DNA of 64,000 nucleotides, from contig OY855903.1 of the NCBI GenBank assembly GCA_963693305.1, positions 57,951,850 to 58,015,849 of the forward strand. The letters are read 5' to 3'. The DNA is from Meandrina meandrites. Its lineage: Eukaryota; Cnidaria; Anthozoa; Scleractinia; Meandrinidae. A program made the position numbers and the translations under genes. Below, piece after piece: positions 58,101 through 64,000 of the stretch. How positions within the stretch are numbered: position 1 is the first letter of the stretch; every line of letters begins with the position of its first letter. Below the pieces are notes generated by a model. It was not told the origin of the DNA. It worked only from the letters and a program-made list of their open reading frames with translations, and made no database searches.

Positions 58101-59352
58101 GAGGTTTTCCATTATCGCTAACGAACATTAATAATTAGCCCAACAGGAACAAGAAAGGTTAAGATCAGGGAGAGATTCGACGTATTACAAACTTGAAGAA
58201 TTGGGACTCAACTTTTCAAGATACACCATTAATGACAAACTTCTCTACTTCTTTCAGTCTTCAACTTGATATATTAGAACCATTAGTGAGAACCCGAGTG
58301 AACTGGGTACCGATATCACGTGATCATCTCCTTGGTAATGGTTGTAAGATGTTGCTTCCTTTGTTTTCAGATACGTATTTCCCTGCCGTCAATGGATTCC
58401 TCTCAGCGCTGATAGGAATGATGCTGTTCGGCTGGAGTGCAAATCCTCCGAGAAGCCAAGGATGGCGACCATTAGAGGTACGACTGCTCTGCTGTTCTCA
58501 ACATTCTTTACAAGGGAATCACGTTATTGAAATACGAAACTTTGTTAAACTTTTAGGTCCTTAATTTTTGCAAGTATGTCAGATCGCTAAGCTTGACCTT
58601 CCGAGTAACGAATTGTGAATAGTATTTAGAAAGACCACCTGTTGCTGACCAGGGTTGTATTTTGATATTAGAGATTACTGTTAGAACAACATTTCCTTAA
58701 CACGCATAAATTCACTTCTTTCCACTCATTTTCACACAGTGTTTACCTATCTAGCAGTATGCAGGAATTTTGCTACATTTGAACCTAGTTCTATGGCCTA
58801 GCTTCCACTATTCTGTTGCTCAGTGGTAAAACATTCTTCCAGTCTGCTGAACGTTATAACCTCGACTCCTGTTGCAAGAATTGGGGTTTCTTTTTAGTGT
58901 AGCTTTGGTGATTGACTGACTACCTTCTTTCACAAACATTTAAGTTGCTAATAACCTTTTCTTTCATTGTTTCAGACCTTCAACCTGTTCAATATCTAGT
59001 AGATGTTGTCACAGCCGACGTCGCACACGCAGGAACTGATGCTAACGTGTCCATAACCTTATATGGCTCAAACGGCGACACTGGACAGAGACAGCTGACC
59101 AAAAAGTTCGTCAATTTGTTCGAGAGAGGAAAAACAGACGACTTCAAGATCGAAGCACTTGATCTTGGTCAGTTAACGCGCCTGCGCATAGAGCATGACA
59201 ATAAAGGCTTTGGAGCCGGGTGGATGCTGGACAGAGTTGACGTCACGAATCTTACGAGTCAGGAGAAAGTGACTTTCGCTTGTGGCCAGTGGCTTGATAA
59301 GAAGAAAGGCGACGGAAAAATTTGTCGAGATCTGCTTCCATTACCAACTTAA
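28200..59352 (+). CDS. LOXHD1: LOXHD1-type protein with 17 PLAT domains, complete, 44 coding exons
   Basis: Coding exons: 28200-28326, 29747-30030, 30223-30259, 31241-31302, 32058-32240, 33493-33667, 34129-34243, 34603-34683, 35194-35242, 35649-35784, 36210-36354, 36629-36734, 36866-37007, 37423-37685, 38356-38491, 39342-39502, 39862-39948, 40392-40524, 40641-40795, 41501-41658, 42182-42255, 42379-42572, 42680-42872, 43295-43455, 43770-43856, 43955-44165, 44651-44805, 45458-45761, 47044-47148, 47710-47815, 48479-48663, 49277-49455, 49842-50118, 50641-50795, 51454-51672, 52142-52361, 52772-53158, 53759-54006, 54764-54893, 55864-56055, 56791-57003, 57549-57852, 58371-58477, 58976-59352. All borders are GT/AG, phases match, and the sum is 7,518 nt (2,505 residues plus stop). 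A ~149-residue basic N-terminus is followed by 17 PLAT domains with the recurring pattern [26 protein letters not shown] and FPC.RWLA. No signal peptide or membrane segment is seen. Human LOXHD1 has 15 PLAT domains and about 2,200 residues and acts in hair-cell stereocilia; PLAT domains bind lipid and protein, often with calcium. The role here is inferred. Confidence 0.97.
28802..29072 (+). mobile_element. tRNA-derived SINE, near full length
   Basis: The head reads GTGGCCTAATGGTTAGTGCA (A-box region) and AGTTCGAGCAC (B-box region). The body follows with GTGCCTCTCTCCACCCAGGT, ACTGCTGGGGGTGACCCTGC and GGGATAAGCTTCGGCCTGAT. It is the same family as 38549-38844, about 85-90% alike by eye, and sits in LOXHD1 intron 1. 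Confidence 0.9.
29376..29612. repeat. Two inverted copies of the GGATATTTTCTGGAAC repeat
   Basis: At 29415-29460 the minus strand has GTGGGTATGGATATTCTCTG. At 29500-29612 the plus strand has TTTAAAATTTTGGCTCC and GTATGGATATTTCTGGAAC. The two face each other in LOXHD1 intron 1. Confidence 0.6.
30768..30892 (+). repeat. Dispersed repeat copy in LOXHD1 intron 3
   Basis: TTTTAAAATTTTGGCTTTTG, GAGACCCCCCACACCCTCGG and GGGGTGGGTATGGATATTTT match the copy at 25226-25320. Confidence 0.65.
32244..32633. mobile_element. MITE with TTAA target duplication
   Basis: TTAA at 32244-32247 and 32630-32633 flank inverted ends AGGGACACTGTCACG (left) and, read inward from the right, AGGGGCACTGTCACG. It is 390 bp with no ORF. 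TTAA duplication is typical of piggyBac-like elements. It begins four bases after the exon 5 donor. A decayed copy lies at 51037-51362. Confidence 0.85.
32654..32896 (+). mobile_element. tRNA-derived SINE, second family
   Basis: GGGAGTAGTGCAGTGGTGAG then AGCGCTCACTTCCCACC (A box) and CCCAGGTTCGTTTCCCAGAC (B box), followed by a non-tRNA body with CCTACCTCCACAGAAAATTC. The body differs from the 28802/38549 family. It lies in LOXHD1 intron 5. Confidence 0.75.
33351..33366 (+). repeat. Poly(G)16 tract
   Basis: Sixteen G within a G-rich stretch in LOXHD1 intron 5. Confidence 0.9.
33785..33980 (-). mobile_element. tRNA-derived SINE, diverged copy
   Basis: Minus strand reads GGAGGTATGGTGGCCTAATG, then GGAATCGAACCCTGCCTGGG, GTTGTGTTCTTGGGCAGATA and GTGCCCCTCTCCATC, parallel to the copies at 28802 and 38549. 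It lies in LOXHD1 intron 6. Confidence 0.75.
34129..35784 (+). other. LOXHD1: PLAT 2 (exons 7-10)
   Basis: Residues about 290-417, split over four exons, the most of any repeat here. Motifs: [66 protein letters not shown]. The loop after YG is GKRGQAPKT, not GDTG, like PLAT 5, 8, 11 and 14. Exons 7 and 8 end in phase 2; exon 9 ends in phase 0 after WFLDK. Confidence 0.95.
36210..37007 (+). other. LOXHD1: PLAT 3 (exons 11-13)
   Basis: Residues about 417-548. Motifs: [73 protein letters not shown]. This is a canonical repeat. Introns fall after FERGK (phase 2) and after WFLNK (phase 0). Confidence 0.95.
37423..38491 (+). other. LOXHD1: PLAT 4 (exons 14-15)
   Basis: Residues about 548-681. Motifs: [75 protein letters not shown]. 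It has AST for AGT, LCQKW for FPCNRW and an unusual cysteine in GWYCEK. Only the WFLEK-type intron is kept. Confidence 0.95.
38549..38844 (+). mobile_element. tRNA-derived SINE, full length
   Basis: The best-preserved copy. Head: GGCGCGGTGGCCTAATGGTT and GGTCCGTGTTCGAGCCCTGG. Body: GGGCACTGCGTTGTGTTCTT, GTGCCTCTCTCCACCCAGGT, GGGATAAGCTCCCGCCTGAT, then a short T-rich tail. It lies in LOXHD1 intron 15, about 60 bp after the exon 15 donor. Confidence 0.92.
39342..40524 (+). other. LOXHD1: PLAT 5 (exons 16-18)
   Basis: Residues about 681-808. Motifs: [77 protein letters not shown]. It has TSD for TGD, DWHLEK for GWFLEK and YKCNRW for FPCNRW. Introns lie after DKFK and after HLEK, both phase 0, exactly as in PLAT 8. 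Confidence 0.95.
39996..40014 (+). repeat. Poly(G)19 tract
   Basis: Nineteen G after CC in LOXHD1 intron 17, close behind exon 17. Confidence 0.9.
40641..42255 (+). other. LOXHD1: PLAT 6 (exons 19-21)
   Basis: Residues about 808-937. Motifs: [79 protein letters not shown]. The intron after FERNQ (phase 0) recurs after FERNN in PLAT 9 and FERGN in PLAT 12. A phase-2 intron splits FPCNR from WLAK. Confidence 0.96.
42379..42872 (+). other. LOXHD1: PLAT 7 (exons 22-23)
   Basis: Residues about 937-1066. Motifs: [78 protein letters not shown]. One internal intron after VDIGK, phase 0. Confidence 0.96.
43075..43230. repeat. Dispersed fold-back repeat copy (LOXHD1 intron 23)
   Basis: GAGCCTACAGTTAATTCTGG, GAATCAGCGCAACCTACA and CGACCTTGATTATCCC match, on the other strand, parts of the element at 24210-24690. 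Confidence 0.6.
43295..44165 (+). other. LOXHD1: PLAT 8 (exons 24-26), with charged insert
   Basis: Residues about 1066-1219. Motifs: [75 protein letters not shown]. Between strand V.I and FVCNRW there is an insert with [14 protein letters not shown] and a run of acidic residues. Introns are placed as in PLAT 5. Confidence 0.95.
44651..45761 (+). other. LOXHD1: PLAT 9 (exons 27-28)
   Basis: Residues about 1219-1372. Motifs: [82 protein letters not shown] long basic linker ([16 protein letters not shown]) leads to PLAT 10. It shares SET..KFERN with PLAT 12 and 15. Confidence 0.96.
45829..46332. mobile_element. Non-autonomous DNA element with ~100-bp inverted ends (LOXHD1 intron 28)
   Basis: The left arm (45829-45925) has CAGAAACCCATAAGGGTTGA and AAGTACCATATTTGG. 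The right arm (46243-46332) has CCAAATATGGTACTTGGC, GTTTCAACTCCTTATGCG and TTTCTGGTTTCCTCC in inverse order. No transposase ORF is seen. Ends are approximate. Confidence 0.65.
46690..46860 (+). mobile_element. Possible LINE 3' end
   Basis: A 3'-UTR-like stretch ends in CTGTAATAAAGTCTTAATTA followed by an ATT/ATC repeat tail, similar in layout to the LINE tail at 5098-5124. There is no coding part. Confidence 0.35.
47044..48663 (+). other. LOXHD1: PLAT 10 (exons 29-31)
   Basis: Residues about 1372-1504. Motifs: [78 protein letters not shown]. Its introns fall at GDTG (phase 1) and KIR|IGHD (phase 2), unlike any other repeat. By sequence it is closest to PLAT 7. Confidence 0.96.
48296..48447 (-). 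mobile_element. Palindromic MITE, copy C (inverted)
   Basis: TTTCAAACACTCCAGAGGGT and GTGTTTCATCACATTTG at the left pair with GTGTTTGGAAATGTGATGAA at the right. The interior CAAAATACTCTGCTGCGCGT is the reverse complement of the interior in copies at 54358 and 59599. It lies in LOXHD1 intron 30, ending just before exon 31. Confidence 0.75.
48830..48960. repeat. Cluster of GCGTTAATTT motifs
   Basis: GTTAATTT or its complement occurs at least six times in about 130 bp (GCGTTAATTTAAG, CACGTTAATTTTTG, GAGCGTTAATTTCC, GGAGCGTTAATTTGG). It lies in LOXHD1 intron 31. Confidence 0.7.
49277..50118 (+). other. LOXHD1: PLAT 11 (exons 32-33)
   Basis: Residues about 1504-1656. Motifs: [78 protein letters not shown]. 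It shares TSDM and the intron after DQFVKE with PLAT 5. A glutamate-rich linker ([18 protein letters not shown]) follows. Confidence 0.96.
50185..50400. repeat. Cluster of TCAGGGAA motifs
   Basis: GTCAGGGAAT or GTCAGGGAAA appears five or so times just behind the exon 33 donor, suggesting a decayed tandem or dispersed repeat. Confidence 0.6.
50641..51672 (+). other. LOXHD1: PLAT 12 (exons 34-35)
   Basis: Residues about 1656-1780. Motifs: [85 protein letters not shown] replaces GWFL.R and KKEEG replaces EDDG. It ends in phase 0, unlike the phase-1 borders between the other domains. Confidence 0.95.
51037..51362. mobile_element. Decayed copy of the TTAA MITE
   Basis: The left end GGACACTGTCACGAGCATTA matches the left end of the element at 32244. 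The right end CCCTTTAA keeps the TTAA but has lost most of its inverted repeat. It lies in LOXHD1 intron 34. Confidence 0.6.
52142..52361 (+). other. LOXHD1: LOXHD1 exon 36: serine/arginine-rich linker between PLAT 12 and 13
   Basis: Residues about 1781-1854, the only whole exon after the N-terminus without PLAT sequence. It contains [36 protein letters not shown] and a tail with [14 protein letters not shown]. Predicted disordered, with many RxxS and SP sites that kinases could use. It enters in phase 0 and leaves in phase 1. Confidence 0.9.
52772..53158 (+). other. LOXHD1: PLAT 13 (exon 37), single-exon and diverged
   Basis: Residues about 1854-1983, with the whole domain in one exon. Motifs: [79 protein letters not shown] is absent, HDN is HNG, and GAGTDAN is DAGTQAQ. 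Confidence 0.93.
53759..54893 (+). other. LOXHD1: PLAT 14 (exons 38-39), diverged
   Basis: Residues about 1983-2109. Motifs: [55 protein letters not shown], then [23 protein letters not shown] is VDG, and the FPC motif is lost (VFKSNQW). It keeps the WFLEK intron. Confidence 0.93.
54358..54640. mobile_element. Palindromic MITE, copy A (LOXHD1 intron 38)
   Basis: ATCAAACACGAGAGAGAGTG and TTTCATCACATTTTTAAACA pair with GGTGTTTGGAAATGTGATGA and AACACTCTCTCTAGTGTTTG, a ~145-bp hairpin (54358-54502). Similarity to the 59599 copy extends another ~140 bp to the right (CTCAATCGAAAATAAAAC, then ATGCTAATTAAGATCGG). Confidence 0.85.
55133..55712. repeat. Two tandem duplications in LOXHD1 intron 39
   Basis: A first pair of ~85-bp units starts at CGATGCCCATATATA (55146) and CGATGCCCATATATGG (55231). 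A second pair of ~203-bp units starts at ATACGTAGGTTGCCAAGATT (55297 and 55500). The second unit also contains an inverted AATATCGTCTGA / TCAGGCGATATTCCG pattern. Confidence 0.85.
55864..57003 (+). other. LOXHD1: PLAT 15 (exons 40-41)
   Basis: Residues about 2109-2244. Motifs: [86 protein letters not shown]. It resembles PLAT 9 and 12 in SET..KFERN. Its single intron at SLG|GEL (phase 1) is unique. Confidence 0.96.
56130..56470 (-). mobile_element. Probable LINE 3' fragment, minus strand
   Basis: On the minus strand an AT-rich 3' region ends in GGTGCAATAAAG followed by a (TTG)n tail (plus strand 56131-56153, CAA repeats). This layout is typical of LINE 3' ends. No protein remnant was recognised. 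It lies in LOXHD1 intron 40. Confidence 0.45.
57549..58477 (+). other. LOXHD1: PLAT 16 (exons 42-43), with altered calcium-loop region
   Basis: Residues about 2244-2381. Motifs: [33 protein letters not shown], then [20 protein letters not shown] where others have IGHDN.G...GW, a basic insertion of about eight residues. The end is [20 protein letters not shown], lacking DDG.I.REL. Confidence 0.94.
58976..59352 (+). other. LOXHD1: PLAT 17 (exon 44) and stop
   Basis: Residues about 2381-2505. The last domain is in one exon and ends LLPLPT then TAA, so no C-terminal tail follows. Motifs: [83 protein letters not shown] replaces FPCNRW. Confidence 0.96.
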
Positions 59353-61788
59353 CTGCCATAGAGAAAACCTGTCTATCAACTGAAGTGAATTCTTGGTTAA
59401 GGACAAGATTGGCGATGGGGAGACGATCACGTGTCACGCTTCCATATATTCCATGCTAATTTTACGGATAACAGGGAAAGAATAGTGTTTTCAATTCTAA
59501 TTATTGAGATGAAGCGAAGTGAAAATCGATACATTTTAAAAAGAGTATCTCCAACAATAGCTGTGTATCAGTAATGTTCCTCATAAAATGTTGGAAGTAA
59601 TATATCAAACACGAGAGACGGTGTTTCATCGGGATATTCAAACACCGAGAAAAGAGTTGAAAATACGACGCGCAGCGGAGTATTTTTTGACGAAATTCGA
59701 GGTGTTTGGATAGCTGATGAAACACTGTCTCGAGTGTTTGATATATTTTCTCAATCGAAAGAAAAACTAAAAAGTAAACGGATAAATAAAATCGCAAAAA
59801 ATCTATGCTAATTGAGACCGGCATTGTTGAATCCTCTTTCACGACTACGATTTTCTTTTTTTAAACTTGATGAATTATTAATGGTTTGAGAGGAAAAGAA
59901 AATAGGGTATACCTTACAGTTTGTTATTCTCGGCAGACCTTTAATTCTAACACTGTTGAACCTCCAAATTCTCATTTCCCTTATTGGCAATTGAGAGTAG
60001 TCATGGTATGAGAATAAAGACCTCAATGAATTACCATGTCGGAAAAAAATGCATTGACACACGCTAATCCGATGACAATATATGACAAAAACAAGGACAG
60101 TTGTTCTTTGTAGCAAGAGAGTTGTTTTAGCCACATAGCAGTGGGGTAACTTTTGTTGTAAACCCACATACTAAGGTTCATAATTCACAATTTTGAATTC
60201 GGAGATTGTGGGATGGAAATTGTTCCTCCAACTACTTACCCCATGAGAGCAAGGAAACATCCGGTCTGCGGAAAGTAAAGACGGCGAGGACATTTGTAGA
60301 CTTGATAATAAGTAACTAATTGAACACTGATTCTCAATAGTATTTATACAATTCAACGTACATATGATGAATATATTATACGTCACTAGGAATATTTAAA
60401 TGTATTTTAAAAAAAAGAAAAGGTTGCGTATTTTCTAACTCGCGTGGTTGATTGAAGCCCGTCTCGTTTGTGGGAGGTGGGCAACATCAGGGTGAAACGC
60501 ACTGGTACCGAAGCCCCGACACAGCTACCGCGTGTAGCCGAGAGGGCCTGGCACGAATGCAGAACACAACGACTGAACAAGCAACATCCCTGGCTCATGA
60601 ATTAATGGAAGAGATCGCACACAGCAATATACCTTTTCTAAATAAACAACAAAGACAAGGGGATAAAACACAATACAAAACGTAGGAACCCTTAGTTCAC
60701 TACAAACGTTTCTCCTCGCTCGAGCCGTACGGGAATCCCAGGTGACGTCATTGTTTATATTTTGCCTCATTAGCATACGACTTTGCTAGAGAAGACAGCG
60801 TTCACTCTGGAATTCACTTAAAGAGTTTGAGAAGCTTAATAATGGAAAACATTTTCAGCTCTTTGCGCGTAATAATAAGGAAATACTGGCTCTCAATAAT
60901 TGTAAAATGTCTGGTTGGCAAAAACGCAAAGCCGCCCACACATTCTTTGAAAAAAAATTTAAATTTTCAAACCTGCATCACAGATTAAAAAAAAACGTAT
61001 TTAATACCTTAATTGTGCTCATATTTTTTGCAAAAGTAAATGGTGCAATGTTCTTTCAATATTCGGAATTGATACTATGGCTCTCGATCAGGAACTAAAA
61101 TACTATGCTTATATAAAAGCAATATTGGAAACAAGCAATTCCGTGTTGCATAGTCGCCGTTCAGTAATTGTGTTTACGTCAGATTATGCAAAATATACAG
61201 AAAAACACGGCGTGTGCGGCTAGGTTTCCGCATTTGATCAACTAAAATACAGAAAATAAGAGGCGAAAAATTGTTTTGTAAAACTTAATTTTTGTAGCTA
61301 GAAATGGGGAATAGTAAAAAAAAAACCTTTGCATGCTGTACAGCATGCATTACAATCAAAGCAGCGCCTATCAAATGTTTTGCTCGGCCATTATATTTAA
61401 ATTTAAATTTATGCTTTAAGGTGCCTAATAATCGAACTTGGATGCCCGCAGGTGGCAAAGCAAGACTTTATAACCGTTGGAACAATTTGTGCAAAGTTTA
61501 CTGCGTCGCTTCCTATCAAATGTGATATGAATCACAAAACTAAGTAAACCGAAACTTTTGCAATTCTAAATGTCAAACAAAGTGTAAAACTTTAGGTCGG
61601 GATAGACCTTTAAAGTACTGATCTCCATTTCAGTCTACAAGTATTTAAAGAGGAAGTGGACAACCCTTAGACAGGGAATTCGAAAATCGGAAACCGGAAT
61701 CCGAGAAAGCGTTGTATTAATATTGAAAATTCAGCAACGACCAATCGGAATGAAGAAGAAACTTGCTGTTGTTGTACCTCTTGTTCAA
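59353..61788. other. 3' flank of LOXHD1 and intergenic spacer
   Basis: No gene is supported. It contains palindromic MITE copy B (59599-59890) and a moderately GC-rich stretch at 60440-60760 with a CRE-like TGACGTCA at 60743-60750. An AATAAA at 59785-59790 could serve LOXHD1 polyadenylation but lies inside the MITE. Confidence 0.5.
59599..59890. mobile_element. Palindromic MITE, copy B (247 bp after LOXHD1 stop)
   Basis: ATATATCAAACACGAGAGAC and GGTGTTTCATC pair with GATGAAACACTGTCTCGAGT and GTTTGATATAT, a ~148-bp hairpin (59599-59747). Similarity to the copy at 54358 continues to about 59890 (CTCAATCGAAAGAAAAAC, ATGCTAATTGAGACCGG). Confidence 0.85.
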
Positions 61789-61789
61789 C

Positions 61790-62897
61790 CACAGGCTTCC
61801 CAAGCTCAAAAGTCGTCTTTTTGATGTGTTTTTGAGAGCCCTTCGGCGGCCGACTCTACATACGTGGTGTATGCGACAGCTTGTGTATATAGAGAAATGT
61901 ATGGGAAAATCACGGATTCTCTAAAATCGGGTAAATAACTATCTATTTTGAAATAAAGTTTACCTATCTCAAATGTGTCGCTTACTTGTGTCTTATGCCG
62001 AATTTGAAGCCATTCCGATGCCATTTAGCGAAGTTATTCGAAGTCGTTGTCTCCCCTTCTAAAAAGAAGGAAAGGCAGACCACTCCATCGAGCTCACTCC
62101 ACAAATCGCTCTCTCCTCAAAAGGAAAAGTCCCAAATCGCAATAAAACCAACAGTTCCATAAAGCCCAATAAATTTCACTCCACATACGTGTGCTTCGGC
62201 GGTCGAAAGTCTCGTAAAGAACGAGAAATTTTGCTTTAAATTCGCCTATTCGGCTTTCCAGATGTGCTTGTGACCGACCCCGCGCCAACGGTCGTTACTC
62301 AACGACAAGTATCTGGTTTCATCCTCATTGTCAGCGCGTGACTTGGTTCAAATGGACCAATCAGAGTTGAGGATGAGTAACGACCGTTGGCGCGGGGTCG
62401 GTCACAAGCACATCTGGAAAGCCGAATAGGCGAATTTAAAGCAAAATTTCTCGTTCTTTACGAGACTTTCGACCGCCGAAGCACACGTATGTGGAGTGAA
62501 ATTTATTGGGCTTTATGGAACTGTTGGTTTTATTGCGATTTGGGACTTTTCCTTTTGAGGAGAGAGCGATTTGTGGAGTGAGCTCTGGCCAGCGATCGAT
62601 GGAGTGGTCTGCCTTTCCTTCTTTTTAGAAGGGGAGACAACGACTTCGAATAACTTAACTAAATGGCATCGGAATGGCTTCAAATTCGGCACAAGACACA
62701 AGTAAGCGACACATTTGAGGTAGGTAAACTTAATTTCAAAATAGATAGCTATTTACCCGATTTTAGAGAATCCGTGATTTTCCCATACATTTCTCTATAT
62801 ACACAAGCTGTCGCGTACACCACGTATGTAGAGTCGGCCGCCGAAGGGCTCTCAAAAACACATCAAAAAGACGACTTTTGAGCTTGGGAAGCCTGTG
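61790..62897. mobile_element. 1.1-kb near-perfect palindrome (long-TIR fold-back element)
   Basis: Arms of about 511-523 bp (61790-62300 and 62375-62897) surround a 74-bp spacer. They begin CACAGGCTTCCCAAGCTC and end GAGCTTGGGAAGCCTGTG. The arms differ by a few substitutions and a 12-bp insertion in the right arm near 62585. GTTCAAC is found directly outside both ends (61783-61789 and 62898-62904), consistent with a 7-bp target duplication. No transposase is present; the 64-codon ORFs in each arm are mirror copies. Confidence 0.88.
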
Positions 62898-62904
62898 GTT
62901 CAAC

Positions 62905-63860
62905 TTGATGTGAGATGATGCCATTGCTTACGCTATGCATGCAATAGAGCGCTATCAAGTGAATAAGTGTTCCAAGAAACACACAGTCCACTGTATAGTG
63001 ATTTATTCCGCGCATATTGTAATCCATCCTTTGAACAATCGCGCTCAGACAAGAACGCAATTCTTGCATGGTTTTGAGGTGTCATGTGAGTACAACAATC
63101 AATCTCAGAACATCAATTGACGCCAGTGCGGTAAACATTTGCATAGCTTTACATAATATAACTGGCTGTGGTGTTTGTTTGGTACAGAAGCTATTCGTTT
63201 TTGTTTAATTTATCTCGAAAGTTGTCGTAAATTTAAGCCCTGACATCGGTCGTTACGAGCGCTCGTTTGGGTGAACCGAAAATCCTTAAAAACTCGAATG
63301 ATCTGGTCAAGCGTGTTGTCGTATTAGTATAAGTACATGAAAGTCTTGCAACACACAAGAAATGAGCGAAATTTATTTTTCAAGCCAGATCGACCAGACT
63401 GCTATTACTGAGACAGTCTCTTAATTTGTAACAAAGAACACTCTTCATCCTTGGTACATGTTTGTAATGGTATTTACTCAGTTTTTGCCCAAGAGACTCT
63501 CAAGTAACAAATCTCATATTGGTCCCGTAGAAGGAAAAGCGTTATTTCAGAGAGTAATCTAAAAATAACTAACCGTGAGAACAGAATGTTGTAACTGGCT
63601 CGACGCCATATCTAGAATATCGCTGATACGAGATGCAGTAAAAATTATAGTTTCCCATTGTATTTTTCTATGTCGGATGAAAAAAGGCTCTCTAAGCTTA
63701 AAAGCAAGAAGGCGGTATTGAATGGAAATAACGGCTGCACGAATTTTTAACAAAAAAGAATTCAGAAAGTGAAGGTAGAATTCGCATATATTTTATTAGG
63801 TGCTTCATAAAACTGGAACAGATTATACAGCGTAATATTCCGTATTTAAAGTCAGAACTG
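62905..63860. other. Spacer right of the palindrome
   Basis: No gene recognised. A diverged copy of the ATCCACTGGATAGTG repeat lies at 62985-63036 (CCACTGTATAGTGATTTATT and AATCCATCCTTTGAACAATC). Confidence 0.5.
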
Positions 63861-63881
63861 GTTTTCTTTGGTTGTTCGGAT

Positions 63882-63962
63882 TCTGATTTCCGGATTCCGG
63901 ATTCCGGATTCCGGATTCCTGATTCTGTGATTCCGAATTCCGAATTCCAGTTGCCGGATTCC
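63882..63962. repeat. GGATTCC / GAATTCC short tandem repeat
   Basis: GGATTCC occurs four times in direct succession around 63893-63918, followed by diverged GATTCTG, GATTCCG and AATTCCG units. Confidence 0.88.
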
Positions 63963-64000
63963 ATATTTTAGGGTTGAAAGTTGCAAAAATAGAAGACACC

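Noticed and set aside
58193..58564. 123-codon plus ORF spanning exon 43
   Set aside because: It reads exon 43 in the wrong frame; the correct frame gives YVFPCRQW of PLAT 16.
60230..60290. Possible minus-strand first exon (MSSPSLLSADRMFPCSHG then GTAAGT)
   Set aside because: One good donor after a short ORF is weak evidence, and no continuing exon was found to the left before LOXHD1.
62094..62581. Two identical 64-codon ORFs on opposite strands
   Set aside because: They are mirror images produced by the palindrome arms; no family features, so not called as genes.

Overview
This is 64 kb of eukaryotic nuclear DNA: introns with GT/AG borders, AT-rich spacer, and many SINE, LINE and fold-back (MITE-like) repeats. 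The gene content (a LOXHD1-type multi-PLAT gene, a WDR76 orthologue, SUEL/rhamnose-binding lectin exons) and the repeat style suggest a marine invertebrate. An anthozoan cnidarian such as a stony coral is my best guess, but this is inference; no marker in the window fixes the species.

Layout. 1-2955 (minus) holds a secreted SUEL-lectin gene: a signal-peptide exon, a lectin exon broken by an in-frame TAG, a long intron with a 26-bp minisatellite, and a second intact lectin exon. 2956-11078 is intergenic, with a 5'-truncated L2/CR1-like LINE, a SINE fragment and fold-back repeats. 11079-27411 (minus) is a complete WDR76 orthologue, rebuilt here as 16 coding exons with continuous reading frame (563 codons). 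27412-28199 is a 788-bp divergent promoter with an E2F-like site beside the WDR76 start. 28200-59352 (plus) is a complete LOXHD1-type gene, rebuilt as 44 coding exons in one unbroken frame (7,518 nt, 2,505 residues) carrying 17 PLAT domains. 59353-64000 has no recognised gene but contains a 1.1-kb near-perfect palindrome flanked by a 7-bp direct repeat, a palindromic MITE and a GGATTCC satellite tract.

The two large genes are head to head and may share regulatory DNA, but nothing in their known functions links them directly. WDR76 is a nuclear WD40 protein (CRL4 substrate receptor, chromatin and DNA-damage linked). LOXHD1 is a membrane-associated PLAT-repeat protein needed in vertebrate hair-cell stereocilia. 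The most informative result is internal to LOXHD1: repeat motifs and intron positions suggest that PLAT 2-16 are five copies of a three-PLAT unit, with one extra PLAT at each end. The introns of both genes are full of short fold-back elements, several present in two to four copies within this window.
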